Origin: an uncultured Bacteroidales bacterium
Lineage (GTDB): Bacteria > Bacteroidota > Bacteroidia > Bacteroidales > UBA932
DNA length: 13,708 nt
NCBI GenBank assembly: GCA_937901105.1
Contig: CALCHD010000074.1
Location: forward strand, 1-13,708
Direction: 5' to 3'
How positions within the stretch are numbered: the stretch's first letter is position 1; every line of letters starts with the position of its first letter. Positions 1 through 7,082 of the stretch are shown piece by piece. The position numbers were made by a program, and so were the translations under genes. The notes under the pieces are model-generated. The model had not been told where the DNA came from and made no database searches. It saw nothing but the letters and a program-made list of their open reading frames with translations.

Positions 1-1782
1 AGCTGGGTGGAGTGTACAGATGTGGATGCATGGTCGTACCTCCTTTCAGTGAGCAAGAAAGTTAATGACAGGCACTCATTCCTGTTTACTGCAATGGGAT
101 CGCCTGAGAAACATAGCCAGAGGTCTGCACGCCTTACAGAGCAGGAGGTGAAGCAGTACGGAAGGGGATACAGCAAGAACTGGGGATATATTACTCATCC
201 CGACGGTTCTAAAGAGGCCCGCAGCATAAGCAGGAACAATTACCATAAGCCGTATTTCACCCTTAACCACTATTACCACGCAAAAGTGGGCAAAAACCAG
301 CGTAATTTCTCATTGAACAATGCGGTTTATACAGCATTGGCGTATGGCGGTGGCTACTGGACAGAGACAAAAGGGAGGAATATTGCTTCTCACCAGAAAG
401 ACGGTCATGTGGATTGGGATGGAGTAGTGGCAGAGAACAGGGCTGCATACATGAACGGAACAACAGAGAAGGAGAGGTCTGCACAGAATGCCTTGAGCGA
501 CTATATAGCAGGACATACCCAGGTGGGTTTGAAAAGTGCTTTTGACCTTGAGCTTTCAGATAAACTTACCCTTGGAGGCGGCCTTCACTATCAGGGCTAT
601 TTTACCTGGGAGAAGGAGCAGATCAAGGATCTTTTGGGAGGCGAGTACTGGTATGAGGATTATGCAAGCAACTCGTTGGCAGGACAGGCCGGAAGAAACT
701 CAATCAAGAAGGTTGGAGATTATATAAGGACACGTAACGGAAAAGATACCCATTTTGGTACACTATATGGCTCTTTGGCATACAAGAGTGCAAAATGGAA
801 TGTGGAGCTGGGTGCATCGCTCAACGGTTCTGCAACCCAGAGATGGGACAGCTACAACTATACAGAGGATATCTTCAGCGACTGGGCTAAAGGAATAGGT
901 GGAGCGGTTAAGGCAGGTGCGCTGTACAGGGCAAGTGCCGGCAATGCAAATGCTTCGGCTGCAACCAGCCTTTACTTGAACGGAGCATATTACAGCAGGG
1001 TCCCATACTCCAGCGTATTCTTTGCAAGCGGCAACAACCAGATTTCTGCAGATGTGAAGAATGAGCAGAACTATTTGGGTGAGTTTGGAATCCGTACAAT
1101 AGGTACAAGAGGAGGTATTGAGGCAACAGTATATGCCAGCTATTGGAAGAACAAGTCCATTATGAGCAATCCTTATAAATATCAGGAGGAAGATGCATAC
1201 AAATTCATGATCAGAGGCCTGGATGCTTTCCATTATGGCATAGAGGTAGATGCTTACTATAACTTTGCAAACTGGCTTAAGGCAGAGGCTTATGCATCCA
1301 TTGGCAGTTGGGAGTGGAAGAATGATGTTAGCGCAATCATATACGACAACTATTCAGGACAGCCCGTTCAGGAGATTCACGTTTACAGCGACGGCCTTCC
1401 TGTAGGAGATGCTCCACAGACACAGGTTGGAGCTTCGGTTTCAGTAAAACCTTGTACAGGCCTTACAATGCAGCTTGGCTGGAGCTATAGCGCACGCTAT
1501 TGGGCAGATTTTGAGCCTAACACCAGAACTGATGCCAATGACCGTACAGATCCTTACAGGTTGCCGGATTACAGCCTTGTAAACTTGGGCATAAATTATC
1601 AGAAGAACTTTAAGGCCGGTGACAAGACATTGGGTACAGTGCTGTTCTTCAACTTGAACAACCTGTTTGACGAGTGGTACATTGAGAGGGGCAAAGACGG
1701 CAAGGATCACACCCTTGGTACCTTTACAGGCTACTGGGGCCAGGGTAGGAACTGCGCCTTTGGAGTGAAATTCAATCTATAG
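1..1782 (+). CDS. TonB-dependent outer-membrane receptor, C-terminal part (5' end outside window)
   Basis: The reading frame is open from base 1 to a TAG at 1780-1782 (593 codons). A GTG at position 7 is in frame, but the frame is already open before it and no signal peptide, carboxypeptidase-like domain or plug is present, so I read this as the back half of a longer gene. What is visible is a long run of alternating aromatic/polar strands typical of a TonB-dependent receptor barrel, with late landmarks such as NEQNYLGEFGIR, a LPDYSLVNLGINYQ strand, a LFFNLNNLFDEWYIERG segment and a final strand ending FGVKFNL. Such receptors import large ligands (glycans, siderophores, peptides) across the outer membrane using TonB-ExbBD energy. 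The substrate cannot be read from this part, and no SusD partner follows; downstream lies the convergent aroC, only 3 bases away. The family assignment is firm, the subfamily is not. Confidence 0.85.
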   Translation, partial: SWVECTDVDAWSYLLSVSKKVNDRHSFLFTAMGSPEKHSQRSARLTEQEVKQYGRGYSKNWGYITHPDGSKEARSISRNNYHKPYFTLNHYYHAKVGKNQRNFSLNNAVYTALAYGGGYWTETKGRNIASHQKDGHVDWDGVVAENRAAYMNGTTEKERSAQNALSDYIAGHTQVGLKSAFDLELSDKLTLGGGLHYQGYFTWEKEQIKDLLGGEYWYEDYASNSLAGQAGRNSIKKVGDYIRTRNGKDTHFGTLYGSLAYKSAKWNVELGASLNGSATQRWDSYNYTEDIFSDWAKGIGGAVKAGALYRASAGNANASAATSLYLNGAYYSRVPYSSVFFASGNNQISADVKNEQNYLGEFGIRTIGTRGGIEATVYASYWKNKSIMSNPYKYQEEDAYKFMIRGLDAFHYGIEVDAYYNFANWLKAEAYASIGSWEWKNDVSAIIYDNYSGQPVQEIHVYSDGLPVGDAPQTQVGASVSVKPCTGLTMQLGWSYSARYWADFEPNTRTDANDRTDPYRLPDYSLVNLGINYQKNFKAGDKTLGTVLFFNLNNLFDEWYIERGKDGKDHTLGTFTGYWGQGRNCAFGVKFNL

Positions 1783-1785
1783 GAA

Positions 1786-2754
1786 TCAGATATGTTGGGC
1801 AATGGCTATTGCAGCTATTGCCTCAACTATTACCGGACAGCGTAGGGCAATGCAGGTATCATGCCTTCCCTTTACAGAGAACTCCTCTACCTCTCCGGTT
1901 CTGAAATTGAAAGTATTCTGAATTTTGGAAATGCTTGAAACAGGCTTTACGGCAATCCTGAATACAACGGGGTTGCCGTTGCTTATTCCACCGTTTATGC
2001 CTCCGGCACCATTTGTGGCTGTATGCCCCTGGGCATCAGTGAAGCAGTCATTGTGCTCACTTCCTTTCATTGCCGCAGCAGCAAAACCGTCTCCAAACTC
2101 AATGCCCCTTACTCCGGGTATTGAGAATGCAAGATGTGCAATTTCAGACTCAAGGGAATTGAAGAACGGTTCTCCCAATCCTGCGGGGACACCGGTGCAG
2201 ATGCACTCTACAACGCCGCCCACAGAATCTCCCTCTGCCATGGCGGCATCCAGAGCCTTTTCCCACTGTGCGGGATCTGAAAGGCCTGCAACCTGCGTAA
2301 TGGCGGCCTTGAATTCCATATTGCCGGCCATTTTCTTGGCAACTGTGCCGGCAGCAACCAATGTGAGGGTAAGCCTTCCGGAGAAATGTCCTCCACCCCT
2401 TATATCATTGAAGCCGTTGTGCTTTACAGAGGCTGTGAAATCAGCATGTCCCGGGCGGGGTGTATCCCTGAACTGGGAATAGTCCTTTGAGACAGTATTT
2501 TCGTTTCTGAACACTACGGCAAGAGGGGCCCCTGTGGTATGTCCGTCCACAACACCGCTCACAATGTGCGGCATATCGCTCTCCTTGCGAGGAGTGGTCC
2601 CTTTGAAGCCGCTTTTGCGTCTGTCAAGGTCTGCAATGAAATCCTCTGTACACAAAGGGATACCGGCAGGAACACCGTCCATTACAACGCCAATAAGCTC
2701 ACCGTGTGACTCTCCAAACATTGAGATCCTGAATCTCTCTCCGTAGCTGTTCAT
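1786..2754 (-). CDS. aroC: Chorismate synthase (short form)
   Basis: Converts 5-enolpyruvylshikimate-3-phosphate (EPSP) to chorismate, the last shikimate step, using reduced FMN in the cytoplasm. Visible family motifs are FGESHGELIGVVMDGVPAG near the N-terminus (conserved His in SHG), RPGHAD (second conserved His), RGGGHFSGR, SVGGVVECICTGVPAGLGEP, GSEHND, GGINGGISNG and KGRHDTC near the C-terminus. The 322 residues are fewer than the roughly 350-365 usual for the family; the loss is in the middle (around residues 150-170) and at the C-terminal tail, while the core motifs are kept. The RGGGHFSGR form is, from memory, closer to chorismate synthases of Firmicutes than to the RGGGRSSAR form of most Bacteroides, so transfer is possible (inference). 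It is the last gene of the aroB-aroDA-aroC operon, starting 5 bases after the aroDA stop. ATG start at 2754; product MNSYGERFRIS fits the family N-terminus. Confidence 0.95.
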   Translation of the reverse strand: MNSYGERFRISMFGESHGELIGVVMDGVPAGIPLCTEDFIADLDRRKSGFKGTTPRKESDMPHIVSGVVDGHTTGAPLAVVFRNENTVSKDYSQFRDTPRPGHADFTASVKHNGFNDIRGGGHFSGRLTLTLVAAGTVAKKMAGNMEFKAAITQVAGLSDPAQWEKALDAAMAEGDSVGGVVECICTGVPAGLGEPFFNSLESEIAHLAFSIPGVRGIEFGDGFAAAAMKGSEHNDCFTDAQGHTATNGAGGINGGISNGNPVVFRIAVKPVSSISKIQNTFNFRTGEVEEFSVKGRHDTCIALRCPVIVEAIAAIAIAQHI

Positions 2755-2759
2755 CTTGT

Positions 2760-4784
2760 TTATCTTTTTAGCCTTCCTGTAAAAGAAGGGAATGATTTGT
2801 CAATACACTTGATTTCGTCTACAAGTATAGGGTACTCTTCAACCAGCGAGGCAATATAAAGGGCCATAGCTATCCTGTGGTCATTGTGGCTGCAGCCCAA
2901 TACCGGAGCGTCCCCTTTTCTCCCCCTCTTTCCGCAAAGATACATCTTATCTCCCTCAATGCGTATATTGTAGCCAAGTTTTGCAAGCTCCCTGTAGATT
3001 GTCTCTGCCCTGTTGCTCTCCTTTTGTGCCAGCCTCTCCACACCCTCAAGTACAACCTCTCCATGGGTGTTGCATGCCAGCACAACAGCCATAGGGAAGA
3101 GATCAGGGCAGTGGGTAAGGTTAAACTCCCCTTTAGCCGCTTTGCCCTGTGCCGGTGATACCGTTATGTCATACAGCTCTCCCGCAGCGGTCTTCTCCAC
3201 TCCATAGCCCAGCTGCTCAAGCAGTGTGAGGATATGCTCATCAGCCTGTGCGCTTCCAAGCGGCATATTCTTCAGCACAACGCCTCCGGTAAGGGCACCT
3301 GCAACGGCGAAGTTGGCAGCAGAGCTCCAGCAGGAGTCCAGATACATTCTGGCAGGGGTATATTTTTGTCTTCCCGACAGCTTATAAATTATTTTCTCCG
3401 GCAAATGGCTCTCTATGGCAACTTCAACACCAAAGGCCTTCATCACCTTTATGGTGAGATCTATGTATGGAAGACTGGAAGGGCTGGTGACTGTAAGGGT
3501 AGAGTCCTCCTGCATGAGCGGAAGGGTCATGAGGAATCCCGATACAATCTGCGAACTCTCCTTGCCTGAAAATTCAATCTCCCTGTTCCTGATTCCGCCG
3601 CTTATGCTGAATGGAAGGTGTCCGTTGCCGGTGCGGCAGGTTGCGCCGGCAGCCTCAACTGCATTGGCAGATTCCTGCAGGTTACGCCCCATGATGCTTC
3701 CGTGGCCGGTAACGGCAATTCCATTGCCTCCGGCAGAGAGCATTGCTGCCAATGGGATAATAAGGCGGGTAAGGAGCCCGCTTTCCCCAACGGAAATTTC
3801 CGATATTTTGTTGAATGAGGCTATACCTCCGCTTTTTATTGTAAGGGTGGAGCCTTCTGCCATTACTTCTGCCCCCAGGACCTTTATCACCTCAATTGCT
3901 CCAAGGGTGTCGTTACACGGCTCAAAGTTCTCCAGTATGGTTGTCCCTTCTGCGAGGGCTGCTGCAAGAATTGCCCTTTGGGCCACGCTTTTTGAGCATG
4001 GAATCTCTACTTGTGGGAACTTTTCTGCAAATATGGTTTCATTTGGTTTTGGAGTTGCGAACTTGTAGTTTGCCGGGTCAAGAAGCTTCTCCATCTCCTC
4101 TTTAGTGTATTGTCCTGGAGCGGTACAGCTTTCAGCATCCAATGCAACATGCGAGAATGGTGCTCCCAGCTCAAGGCAGAGGCGTCTGGTGAACTTTCCT
4201 GCTTCTCCCATGCAGAATGCTACAAGGGATGCCTGCTCTTCTCCAAAGCTGTTGCTCAAGGAGCCTGACTCCTCGCCCCGCTGCATGTAGTTGTCGGGAA
4301 CAAGGTCTTTGTCAGACTTGCGGTAATTGTACAGCTGCATTACCCTGTTGGCATCTGAAACTGTGTGGGCTGTGGTTACAATTTTTACTATGTCTGCCCC
4401 TTTGCGGCGGCAGATGTCATAGATGGTCTGCAGTTCCTCAAGGGATTGGGTACCCTCAAAGTTGTGGTAGGAGATTATAAGAGAGCATCCGTTTACCCTG
4501 GCGAATGACTTTATCATCTCAAGGTAGTCTACGGGGGCCTCAATCTCAATATCCACATATTTTGCCCCTTTCTTTATGGCTGCAGTGATCTGTGTGTAGG
4601 CCTTCTCAAGGGAACTGCCGGCTATCCTGTGGGTGTAGAGAAGGTTAGGGTGAGAACTCACCAGTTCCTCTGTCTGGGCCGTTGTAAAGTTGCACAAATC
4701 ACCCCGTATTTCTGCCATACCACAGCCCGATACAATCTTCTTGCATCTGGCAAAATCCTTTTCCTGAATACTAACGCAAATCAT
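2760..4784 (-). CDS. aroD-aroA: Fused type I 3-dehydroquinate dehydratase / EPSP synthase (AroD-AroA)
   Basis: One 674-residue protein carries two non-consecutive shikimate enzymes. Residues 1 to about 230 are a type I 3-dehydroquinate dehydratase: AEIRGDL at 24-30, DIEIE with the likely catalytic Glu80, SYHNFEGT with His107, DIVKIVTTAHT with the Schiff-base Lys134, and the closing APGQ at 222-225. Residues about 250-674 are an EPSP synthase (shikimate-3-phosphate plus PEP to EPSP): PCSKSVAQR (Lys265, Ser266, Arg270), GESGLLTR (333-340), SSQ (410-412), CPDLFP with catalytic Asp561, ESNR (589-592), NDHRIAM (634-640) and Lys663. The EPSP synthase phosphate/PEP loop GESGLLTR departs from the common GNAGTxxR. 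The ATG at 4784 lies inside the end of aroB (14-base overlap), which suggests translational coupling; aroC follows after 5 bases. There is no stop or frameshift between the domains, so the fusion is real in this sequence. All key residues are present, so both activities are expected. Confidence 0.93.
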   Translation of the reverse strand: MICVSIQEKDFARCKKIVSGCGMAEIRGDLCNFTTAQTEELVSSHPNLLYTHRIAGSSLEKAYTQITAAIKKGAKYVDIEIEAPVDYLEMIKSFARVNGCSLIISYHNFEGTQSLEELQTIYDICRRKGADIVKIVTTAHTVSDANRVMQLYNYRKSDKDLVPDNYMQRGEESGSLSNSFGEEQASLVAFCMGEAGKFTRRLCLELGAPFSHVALDAESCTAPGQYTKEEMEKLLDPANYKFATPKPNETIFAEKFPQVEIPCSKSVAQRAILAAALAEGTTILENFEPCNDTLGAIEVIKVLGAEVMAEGSTLTIKSGGIASFNKISEISVGESGLLTRLIIPLAAMLSAGGNGIAVTGHGSIMGRNLQESANAVEAAGATCRTGNGHLPFSISGGIRNREIEFSGKESSQIVSGFLMTLPLMQEDSTLTVTSPSSLPYIDLTIKVMKAFGVEVAIESHLPEKIIYKLSGRQKYTPARMYLDSCWSSAANFAVAGALTGGVVLKNMPLGSAQADEHILTLLEQLGYGVEKTAAGELYDITVSPAQGKAAKGEFNLTHCPDLFPMAVVLACNTHGEVVLEGVERLAQKESNRAETIYRELAKLGYNIRIEGDKMYLCGKRGRKGDAPVLGCSHNDHRIAMALYIASLVEEYPILVDEIKCIDKSFPSFTGRLKR

Positions 4785-5850
4785 CTGCTATGTTGTTGAT
4801 GGTGGTAATTGGAACCAATATGTCCTCCACATCTTCCACCCCTTTTGGCAGGATGAAGTGGATGCTGTTTCCGTGTACTTTCTTGTCTTTCTTTATTGCC
4901 TGTGCCAGTTCGCCTGTTTTAAGGTGAGCAGTGGCCGGACACTCGTCCAGTGATGCGGGAAGGCCGCATCTGCGCAGGTCCTGTGCAAGCTTTTGTGGAA
5001 AGCCCTCCTGTGCTGCACCCATTGCCTGTGCAATTTGGGCGGCAATCACCATTCCAATGCTTACTGCATATCCGTGTGATATCTTTCCTTGTGTAAGCTT
5101 TTCAATTGAGTGGGCAAAGGTGTGGCCCAAGTTGAGCAGCCTCCGTTCCCCTTTCTCAAACTCATCCCTTTCCACAACTCCGCTTTTATATTGGGCGCAT
5201 TTGCCTATTATCTGCGTGAGGAGCTCTATGTTATGCACCACTGCAATCTCTCCGTATGTTTTGCCTTTATCCTCTCTGCAGCCGTATTTCTGCGCAACTT
5301 GCGAGAAGTATTCTGCGGCAGTGGCATACATCTCCTTGTCAAAGAGGATGAATGTTTTCAGCACCTCTGCAATGCCGGCCTTGAACTCATCCTCCGGAAG
5401 TGTCTTCAGCAGCAGAGGGCATATGAAAATCCACTCCGGCTGGCTGATTGTTCCCAGGATATTCTTGTATGAGTGGAGGTTTACTCCGTTCTTTCCCCCA
5501 ATGGATGCATCAACCTGTGCAAGGAGGGTGGTTGGAACAAATGCAAATTTTACTCCCCTTTTATATATGGATGCGGTAAAACCGGTAATGTCTGTTGTAA
5601 TGCCTCCTCCAACGCATATTATCATGGCATCCCTGTCGGCTCCGGCCTCCAAAAGGGATGTGGCAAGATAAGAAACGTTCTCAAGAAGCTTATTCTGTTC
5701 TCCCCCCTCAAAGAAAATTGTATGGTATTGATTGAAATGTACTGCAAGATGCTGCAAATTCTTGTCAATTATTACATATACATTGCCGGTTGCCGGCTGC
5801 AGATCCTGTAATCCATTAAGATTCCCATTTATATGGATTGTGCTTTTCAT
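4771..5850 (-). CDS. aroB: 3-dehydroquinate synthase
   Basis: Converts DAHP to 3-dehydroquinate, the second shikimate step; an NAD- and divalent-metal-dependent cytoplasmic enzyme. The 359-residue product has the NAD-binding glycine motif GGGITTDITGF (81-91), FVPTTLLAQVDASIGGKNGVN-type segment (104-124), and probable metal ligands Glu162 (GIAEVLK), His243 (LNLGHTFAHSIE) and His259 (HGYAVSIGM). Near the C-terminus KKDKK (substrate phosphate contact in the family) is kept. Length is normal. It is the first gene of the aroB-aroDA-aroC operon; its last 14 bases overlap the start of aroDA. A GGGAG sequence lies 5 bases before the ATG at 5850, a better ribosome site than most genes here. Transcription probably starts from the TAAATTTG box at 5881-5874, divergent from the DAHP synthase gene. 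Confidence 0.96.
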   Translation of the reverse strand: MKSTIHINGNLNGLQDLQPATGNVYVIIDKNLQHLAVHFNQYHTIFFEGGEQNKLLENVSYLATSLLEAGADRDAMIICVGGGITTDITGFTASIYKRGVKFAFVPTTLLAQVDASIGGKNGVNLHSYKNILGTISQPEWIFICPLLLKTLPEDEFKAGIAEVLKTFILFDKEMYATAAEYFSQVAQKYGCREDKGKTYGEIAVVHNIELLTQIIGKCAQYKSGVVERDEFEKGERRLLNLGHTFAHSIEKLTQGKISHGYAVSIGMVIAAQIAQAMGAAQEGFPQKLAQDLRRCGLPASLDECPATAHLKTGELAQAIKKDKKVHGNSIHFILPKGVEDVEDILVPITTINNIADDLR

Positions 5851-5873
5851 TTGCTCCCTGGTTGATGAACTAA

Positions 5874-5904
5874 CAAATTTATAAATTATAATCTGTATTA
5901 AAAA
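5874..5904 (-). promoter_or_regulatory. Putative promoter of aroB-aroDA-aroC
   Basis: On the minus strand TAAATTTG (5881-5874) matches the Bacteroidota -7 box TAnnTTTG exactly. The expected -33 TTTG is replaced by TTTT in an A/T tract at about 5904-5901, 19 bases upstream. The predicted start of transcription is about 17-20 bases before the aroB ATG. The -7 box overlaps a perfect 12-base palindrome, AATTTATAAATT (5876-5887). The match is by eye; the -33 box is weak. Confidence 0.45.
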
Positions 5905-5915
5905 AACTTAAATTC

Positions 5916-5946
5916 TTTGGATGTTGAGGTAAAATACATAAATTTA
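5916..5946 (+). promoter_or_regulatory. Putative promoter of DAHP synthase-chorismate mutase
   Basis: TTTG (5916-5919), then 19 bases, then TAAATTTA (5939-5946), one mismatch from TAnnTTTG. The spacing is that of the Bacteroidota housekeeping promoter, and it would give a leader of roughly 18-20 bases before the ATG at 5971. The -7 box sits inside a 10-base palindrome, ATAAATTTAT (5938-5947). No leader peptide or attenuator hairpin is visible in the short leader. Confidence 0.45.
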
Positions 5947-5970
5947 TTGTCGGGATTAAAATTTTGAGAT

Positions 5971-7026
5971 ATGGAAATCAACAGATTGGTCTTGCCGGGA
6001 ATGGAGGTGGATGCATGTCCAATAATCATTGCAGGTCCTTGCAGCGCTGAGAGCCGTGCGCAAGTGTTGGAAACTGCAGTGCAGTTGGCGGAGAAAGGTG
6101 TGAGGATTTTTAGGGCAGGCATATGGAAGCCACGCACAAAACCGGGCGGTTTTGAAGGTGTTGGAACAGTAGGACTCTCCTGGCTTAAAGAGGTGAAACA
6201 GACAACCGGCATGCTTGTTGCTACGGAGGTGGCTACTGCAATGCATGTATATGAGGCACTTCAGGCCGGAATGGATATACTTTGGATTGGTGCACGCACA
6301 GCAGCCAACCCGTTTGCAATGCAGGAGCTGGCAGATGCCCTTAGAGGTACAGATATCCCGGTATTGGTAAAGAATCCTGTAAATCCCGATCTTGAACTCT
6401 GGATTGGAGCCCTTGAACGCCTTGTAAATGCAGGGGTGAACAATGTGGGTGTAATTTTGCGCGGATTCAGCACATACGACCAGAAGATTTACCGCAACCT
6501 TCCGTTGTGGCATATCCCTATTGAGCTCCGCCGCCGCTACCCCAATATCACAATGTTCTGCGACCCTAGCCACATTGGCGGCAAGAGGGAGCTTATTGCC
6601 CCAATCTCCCAGCAGGCAATGGACCTGAAGTTTGACGGACTTATGATTGAGACCCATTGTAATCCCGACGAGGCATTGAGTGATGCCATGCAGCAGATTA
6701 CCCCGAAGGTTCTGGATTCAACCCTTAAGATGCTTGTGTTGAGGGATAACGCACAGACTACAGAAAACATCTCTATATTGCGCAAGCAGATTGATGAGAT
6801 AGATCAGCAGCTGCTTACTATTCTTGCTGAGAGGAACAGAATATCAAAAGAGATTGGAATGTACAAAAAGGAGAGCAATATGCCGGTGCTGCAGCCGGGG
6901 CGTTATAATGAGATTCTTGAAAAACGAGTCCAGATGGGAGAGGCCATGAACCTGGATAAAGAGTTTGTGTTTGCTATAATGAAGGCAATCCACGAGGAAT
7001 CAGTGAAAATACAGTTGGAGCTGTAA
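5971..7026 (+). CDS. Bifunctional DAHP synthase (type I-beta) / chorismate mutase (AroQ type)
   Basis: A 351-residue fusion. Residues 1 to about 255 are a type I-beta 3-deoxy-D-arabino-heptulosonate-7-phosphate synthase, which joins PEP and erythrose-4-phosphate in the first shikimate step: AGPCSAES with metal-ligand Cys24, KPRTKPGGFEG (53-63), VKNP, CDPSHIGGKR with His201, IETHCNPDEAL with Glu227 and Asp233. Residues about 265-351 are an AroQ-fold chorismate mutase (chorismate to prephenate), beginning ISILRKQIDEIDQQLL with Arg271, then ERNRISKEIGMYKK, and a third helix to the C-terminus. The order synthase-then-mutase is the one known from Porphyromonas gingivalis, where the mutase domain also takes part in feedback control by prephenate; the reverse order occurs in Bacillus. 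It is divergent from aroB across 120 bases, so the pathway's entry enzyme and its later steps share a control region. ATG at 5971. A hairpin terminator follows the stop. Confidence 0.95.
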   Translation: MEINRLVLPGMEVDACPIIIAGPCSAESRAQVLETAVQLAEKGVRIFRAGIWKPRTKPGGFEGVGTVGLSWLKEVKQTTGMLVATEVATAMHVYEALQAGMDILWIGARTAANPFAMQELADALRGTDIPVLVKNPVNPDLELWIGALERLVNAGVNNVGVILRGFSTYDQKIYRNLPLWHIPIELRRRYPNITMFCDPSHIGGKRELIAPISQQAMDLKFDGLMIETHCNPDEALSDAMQQITPKVLDSTLKMLVLRDNAQTTENISILRKQIDEIDQQLLTILAERNRISKEIGMYKKESNMPVLQPGRYNEILEKRVQMGEAMNLDKEFVFAIMKAIHEESVKIQLEL

Positions 7027-7032
7027 TAATAA

Positions 7033-7066
7033 AAAAGATGTCCATGCAAATGGACATCTTTTCTTT
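7033..7066. terminator. Bidirectional intrinsic terminator between the DAHP synthase gene and tsf
   Basis: A perfect 13-base-pair inverted repeat (7033-7045 with 7050-7062, core GATGTCCAT/ATGGACATC) closes on the 4-base loop GCAA. On the plus strand it runs into TTTTCTTTT; on the minus strand into TTTTTTATTATTA. It lies between two convergent genes (stops at 7026 and 7083), so it can end both transcripts. Confidence 0.88.
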
Positions 7067-7082
7067 TATGTTGGTGTTAAAA

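Noticed and set aside
1925..2482. Open 185-codon frame on the plus strand inside aroC
   Set aside because: It is antisense to a well-conserved chorismate synthase, has no family motif and is explained by codon bias of the real gene.
3415..4068. Open 217-codon frame on the plus strand inside the aroD-aroA gene
   Set aside because: Antisense shadow; the minus-strand frame carries all EPSP synthase motifs over the same bases.
5956..6657. Open 233-codon minus-strand frame opposite the DAHP synthase gene
   Set aside because: Composition (Cys/His-rich, no motif) is that of a shadow frame; the plus strand encodes a clear DAHP synthase.
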